Below are positions 61,172 through 64,000 of a stretch of DNA of 64,000 nt, piece by piece. The notes beneath the pieces are model-generated. The model was not told where the DNA came from and searched no databases. It saw nothing but the letters and a program-made list of their open reading frames with translations. A program made the position numbers and the translations under genes. The stretch's first letter is position 1, and each line of letters opens with the position of its first letter. Source of the DNA: Syngnathus acus (taxonomy: Eukaryota > Chordata > Actinopteri > Syngnathiformes > Syngnathidae); assembly GCF_901709675.1 (NCBI RefSeq), contig NC_051091.1, positions 6,108,967 through 6,172,966 of the forward strand. The letters are read 5' to 3'.

Positions 61172-61475
61172 CAAGACGGAGAAAGACGTGAAGGAGATAA
61201 AGATTTTTCTTTGTTTGCATTTGCAATTTTGAATTTTCACCATGTAACCAAGTGTCACGCCTGTACAACATCAATTTATTCTCCGCTTTTTATAGCACGT
61301 GTGCGTGAGTGTGAAACATGTACACTCCATTGTCTGTTATCTGATCGATTGCCTGCTGTGCCCTAGTGTATATCATGTTGTTTGTGTGCATGCGTGTGTG
61401 TCTGTGCGGCAATGTGCTCTCGTCACGACCGTTATCTGATCGGCGTTTGTGCGTTTGTGTGTGTGTGTGCCTCAG
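61067..61475 (+). other. celf4: celf4 intron 9 (409 nt), GU repeats at both ends
   Basis: Phase 1. The first 105 nt are GT repeat (61067-61171), which also forms the donor. The 3' end is again GU-rich (61452-61469) instead of pyrimidine-rich before CCTCAG|CAG. A TGCATG Rbfox-type site is at 61387-61392, about 84 nt upstream of exon 10. GU-rich RNA is the binding target of CELF proteins themselves and of TDP-43. Confidence 0.85.
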
Positions 61476-61556
61476 CAGCCTACCCTGCCGCATATGGCCA
61501 GATCAGCCAGGCTTTCCCCCACCCACCAACCATCATCCCACAGCAGCAACGAGAAG
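61476..61556 (+). CDS. celf4: celf4 coding exon 10 (linker), NAGNAG acceptor
   Basis: 81 nt completing A373 and encoding A374-E399 plus one base of G400 ([20 protein letters not shown], then PQQQRE). The acceptor is CTCAG|CAG|CC. The first AG starts the exon at 61476 and the second at 61479, removing one Ala codon. PQQQREGPEGCN is the conserved lead into RRM3. The donor is GTAAAA at 61557. Confidence 0.92.
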
Positions 61557-61735
61557 GTAAAACAGGCAATATTTGAGTAGTACTACTCAAATATTTAATA
61601 TTCAAATCTGATACATTTGTTTGACACACTTGACTCACAAATATTTGCATGTGTTTACTTGTATTCTGATCCCAACAAAAAAAATAGCACACATTTTTGA
61701 GAAGAGTTTTAAATTTATCACAGAATTTCACTTGT

Positions 61736-61800
61736 GGTGATGGAGTGTTTATGAGTGTGGACTGTCACTGAAAAGCCGCAGGTTTGATCCCCCACGACAT
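61736..61800 (+). mobile_element. Possible tRNA-derived SINE head relic
   Basis: TGGTGATGGAGTGTTTATGA followed 20 nt later by GCAGGTTTGATCCCC resembles an A-box plus B-box layout: GGTTTGATCCC fits the B-box GGTTCRANNCC with one change. Fish SINEs of this kind come from tRNA-Ser or tRNA-Leu type genes. There is no acceptor stem, so it is not a functional tRNA. Weak to moderate call. Confidence 0.4.
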
Positions 61801-62415
61801 ATGTCGACATTCATGAGCAGTGACATCAAGGGTGTGTGTATGCTGCCAGCTTCACAGTGAGGGTTGAAATGCAGAGGTCAGATTGTATGACGTATGAAAC
61901 CTGTTGACATTTTAAAATTAAAACTAGACATGATTATTGGCTAGTTAAATGTTTTGTTAGGTGCAATTTAGGAGCAAGATTACACATGACTGTGGCCTTG
62001 CTGCCCTCTTGTGGAATACAAAAACAAGATGGGATTTTTGTTTGATATATTATAAAATAAAATGTCCCCCAACCATTGCACACATTCTACATTTGGAAAA
62101 TTTCTCGGCACATCACCTGAAAATGTCACAGAAAGTATATCAAGACAAATACTACTTGTCTCAATTTACTCACTACTGTGTGCCTTGTGCCTTAAATTTC
62201 GTGTTCTCATTGTTTGTGATATACCACGTTGTTTGTATATTACTGATTTAAATAATAAAAAAAACTAATTTCACATGAAAAATAATGACTTAAACAAATT
62301 AATTATAGATCAAATATTTTGTTTTCAGTATGTATGTTTGGCACTGCAAGTGACAAGCGCAATAAAATAACAACTAACCCGGATGATCCCACACTTATAT
62401 GGGATGTCATTAACT

Positions 62416-62435
62416 GTACCTAATGAAGTGTCCAA
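62416..62435 (+). repeat. Dispersed-repeat motif upstream of exon 11
   Basis: GTACCTAATGAAGTGTCCAA recurs at 63086-63105 as GTACCTAATGAGGTGTCCAG. It resembles the TGTACCTAATAAAGTGGCC tips of fish DNA transposons, recalled from memory. The two copies flank exon 11 in direct orientation. Confidence 0.55.
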
Positions 62436-62529
62436 ACTATATTATTCCTCCTTTGCCGCTTTTGGCCTCTCTCACGATTTGTCTCTCCCTACGTTTCTCC
62501 GTCTCTGTCTCTGTGTTTCCCACGCACAG

Positions 62530-62673
62530 GGCCAGAAGGTTGCAACCTGTTCATCTACCACCTCCCTCAGGAGTTTGGGGATGGCGAACTGATGCAGATG
62601 TTCCTGCCATTCGGTAATGTCATCTCCTCCAAAGTGTTTGTGGATCGAGCGACAAACCAAAGTAAATGCTTTG
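62530..62673 (+). CDS. celf4: celf4 coding exon 11 (first part of RRM3)
   Basis: 144 nt completing G400 and encoding P401-F447 plus one base of G448. It holds PEGCN, the RRM3 RNP2 motif LFIYHL (residues 406-411), [19 protein letters not shown] and [20 protein letters not shown]3 is a high-affinity UGU-binding domain in CELF proteins. An internal GT after CCATTCG (62614) has the same phase as the main donor (GTGGGT at 62674). Its use would remove exactly 60 nt, 20 residues. Confidence 0.96.
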
Positions 62674-63496
62674 GTGGGTAAAAATTAACAGAACCAGAAG
62701 ATTATTTATTCTGATTATTCTTTTTTACTAATCACTTTCTTTACCGCAGCCCCTTGCTAACCTCCCAGCACCTCCCTGTTTCAACCCAAATGGGGAAAAA
62801 AAAAGGAGATTTATGTAGAGTTGTGCAAATGAGAGATCCTGCATGTGAAATGATTCAATTCTGGCTTACTTTGTGATGCAGCTTGACTGCTGTCTTGGCT
62901 GTGCAAGCACAAGTCCAAATTTAAAATAAGATCTTATGATTATGAATTAATATTGGGCAATAATTGAATATTTAAAAGAGATTTGTGAAGAAAAGCCTTG
63001 AAGGAACACATCGATGCCTAGTACGCACCGTCATTGGGTACACGTGTACACTCTAATGACATCCTCTCATTAAGAGTACACGTGTGTACCTAATGAGGTG
63101 TCCAGTCTGTACTTCAAATATGAACACGCAACTTGATTTTGAGATCTTACAGCCAGCAATTAGATTGAAATCCAGCACAACTGTGTCGATTATTTTGGTT
63201 TTACTTTAAACCCCATCATTTCATATTGTGATTTTGCTTGCATGCTACTCTCTTAATATTGTGATCCTGTTGTCGTTGTTGTTTTTTTTGTTGTTGCCGT
63301 TGCTGTTGTTCTAATACTATTGTCATATATTTTATTCCTGGTAGCATTATAGGAAACGTGTTGATTTGTAACATGCAGCGATGACTCCCTCCAGCTACGA
63401 TTCAATTCAAATGCTTCATCAATGAATGTCATACATTTATATCATCTTTGAAACTAACCTGTGCTGCTCTCTTTTTCCCCCCCCCCCTTTCCCTAG
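62674..63496 (+). other. celf4: celf4 intron 11 (823 nt)
   Basis: Phase 1. It contains the palindromic repeat at 63031-63105. The acceptor CCCTAG follows a strong C/T tract that includes eleven C residues (63477-63487). Nothing else was recognised. Confidence 0.85.
63031..63105. repeat. Inverted repeat with TACACGTGTA arms (MITE-like)
   Basis: TCATTGGGTACACGTGTACA at 63031-63050 is followed by a near reverse complement, AGTACACGTGTGTACCTAATGA, in two pieces within 63075-63095. The arms differ by a 2-bp indel and one base. The right arm continues into the GTGTCCAG motif shared with 62416-62435. Probably a very short foldback element or paired ends of a deleted transposon. Confidence 0.65.
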
Positions 63497-63624
63497 GCTT
63501 TGTAAGCTTCGATAACCCGGGCAGCGCCCAAGCTGCCATCCAGTCAATGAACGGCTTCCAGATCGGCATGAAAAGACTCAAGGTGCAGCTGAAGAGGCCG
63601 AAGGACGCAAACCGCCCTTACTAG
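63497..63624 (+). CDS. celf4: celf4 coding exon 12 (end of RRM3, C-terminus, stop)
   Basis: 128 nt completing G448 and encoding F449-Y489, ending in TAG at 63622-63624. It starts [20 protein letters not shown] and ends [11 protein letters not shown], the invariant CELF C-terminus. With exon 11 it forms RNP1 KCFGFVSF (residues 445-452). The last basic segment ([11 protein letters not shown]) contributes to RNA binding and nuclear localisation in the family. The total coding length of 489 residues agrees with about 486 recalled for human CELF4. Confidence 0.97.
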
Positions 63625-64000
63625 CCCCGGCCCCAGCAAGCCGCTGCCATCCACGGTGGCCGGGGTAGCTGTCGCACACAGTGGAAGACAGGTCAGACCT
63701 GGAGCTCACCATTTGCGGTCCCGCTAGTCCTGATGGGTGATTAACCGAACCGCTTACGTACTCAAGCGAACGTGCATTGCAAGCCCGTTTATGAAAGTGC
63801 CTGATGTGGTTTCACTAACCTTTTAGAAATGTCATAAAACATTTGCAGAGGCCTAATAAAAAGCGGATCATCCGCAAATTGCTTGTAAAGAACAACCACG
63901 TAGCCTCACCGAGAGTTCAAGCAGCCGTTTTTAAATGTTAATTTCTCTATTGTCATTTGGACTGATGACTACGGAAGCGACAGTAGTCCCCCGGTAAGCT
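63625..64000 (+). other. celf4: celf4 3' UTR (partial)
   Basis: Noncoding sequence after the stop codon running to the window end. It contains an AATAAA at 63855-63860 that could serve as a proximal poly(A) signal. No clear GU-rich downstream element follows, so the UTR probably continues past the window. A short perfect palindrome GCGGATCATCCGC lies at 63863-63875 and the 20-bp repeat shared with intron 2 lies at 63908-63927. Confidence 0.7.
63908..63927 (+). repeat. celf4: 20-bp exact repeat shared with intron 2
   Basis: Second copy of the 20-mer found at 44541-44560, here in the 3' UTR and in the same orientation. Flanks are unrelated. Confidence 0.85.

Larger units (their letters stand above)
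61557..62529 (+). other. celf4: celf4 intron 10 (973 nt)
   Basis: Phase 1, GTAAAA donor, acceptor GCACAG. It contains a tRNA-SINE-like segment (61736-61800) and a dispersed-repeat motif (62416-62435). Otherwise it is AT-rich with nothing recognisable. Confidence 0.85.

Noticed and set aside
60788-61366. 192-aa open frame spanning exon 9
   Set aside because: Composed of HPSI repeats from the TCCA array and VCVC from the GT array; only exon 9 (61004-61066) is real coding, and in a different frame from this ORF's readable part.
61736-61800. Functional tRNA gene
   Set aside because: B-box-like sequence is present but no acceptor stem or complete cloverleaf could be drawn; treated as a SINE relic.
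63855-63860. AATAAA taken as the definite end of celf4
   Set aside because: No convincing downstream GU-rich element, and CELF4 transcripts usually have long 3' UTRs; kept only as a possible proximal signal.
1-64000. CRISPR array, operon, phage or other prokaryotic system
   Set aside because: The repeats are simple-sequence arrays without unique spacers, and the gene structure is plainly vertebrate with spliced exons.

Overview
The window is vertebrate nuclear DNA, most likely from a teleost with a fairly compact genome. The evidence is GT-AG introns, abundant CA/TG and other microsatellites, Tc1/mariner relics of fish type, and one long multi-exon gene. No bacterial, viral or organellar gene was seen. 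The species cannot be named from the sequence alone.

The window holds one protein-coding gene, a complete set of celf4 coding exons on the + strand (CUGBP Elav-like family member 4, a neuronal RNA-binding protein). Twelve coding exons between 12529 and 63624 join in phase. They total 1,470 nt and encode 489 residues. Three RRM domains are present with intact RNP motifs: RRM1 in exons 1-2, RRM2 in exons 4-5 and RRM3 in exons 11-12. A divergent Ala/Gln/Pro-rich linker lies between RRM2 and RRM3. The closest family member by recalled signature residues is CELF4 rather than CELF3, 5 or 6.

Layout: 1-12113 is noncoding 5' flank with candidate regulatory islands, microsatellites and degraded repeats. 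From 12114 to 12528 there is a CT-rich promoter-like tract and a CpG-rich leader with small upstream ORFs, including an ATG-TAA start-stop element in the reading frame of the gene. Exon 1 ends at 12808. Intron 1 (15.1 kb) and intron 2 (26.4 kb) take up most of the window and contain candidate conserved noncoding islands, Tc1/mariner relics, a MITE-like element and many simple repeats. Exons 3 to 12 are packed into the last 9.3 kb. The window ends inside the 3' UTR.

The most interesting layer is splicing. Intron 6 appears to use a GC-AG pair and is more than half filled by a degenerate CATAC/GATAC satellite. Exon 9 ends directly against a long GT repeat that also forms its 5' splice site. Introns 5 and 9 have GU repeats where a pyrimidine tract would be expected. 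Exons 10 and 4 have NAGNAG-type tandem acceptors. Exon 11 has an internal in-frame donor that would remove 20 residues of RRM3. CELF proteins bind GU-rich RNA, so the GU-rich splice sites suggest autoregulation; this is inference. No other complete gene is supported. The other long open frames are chance ORFs over repeats or low-complexity DNA.
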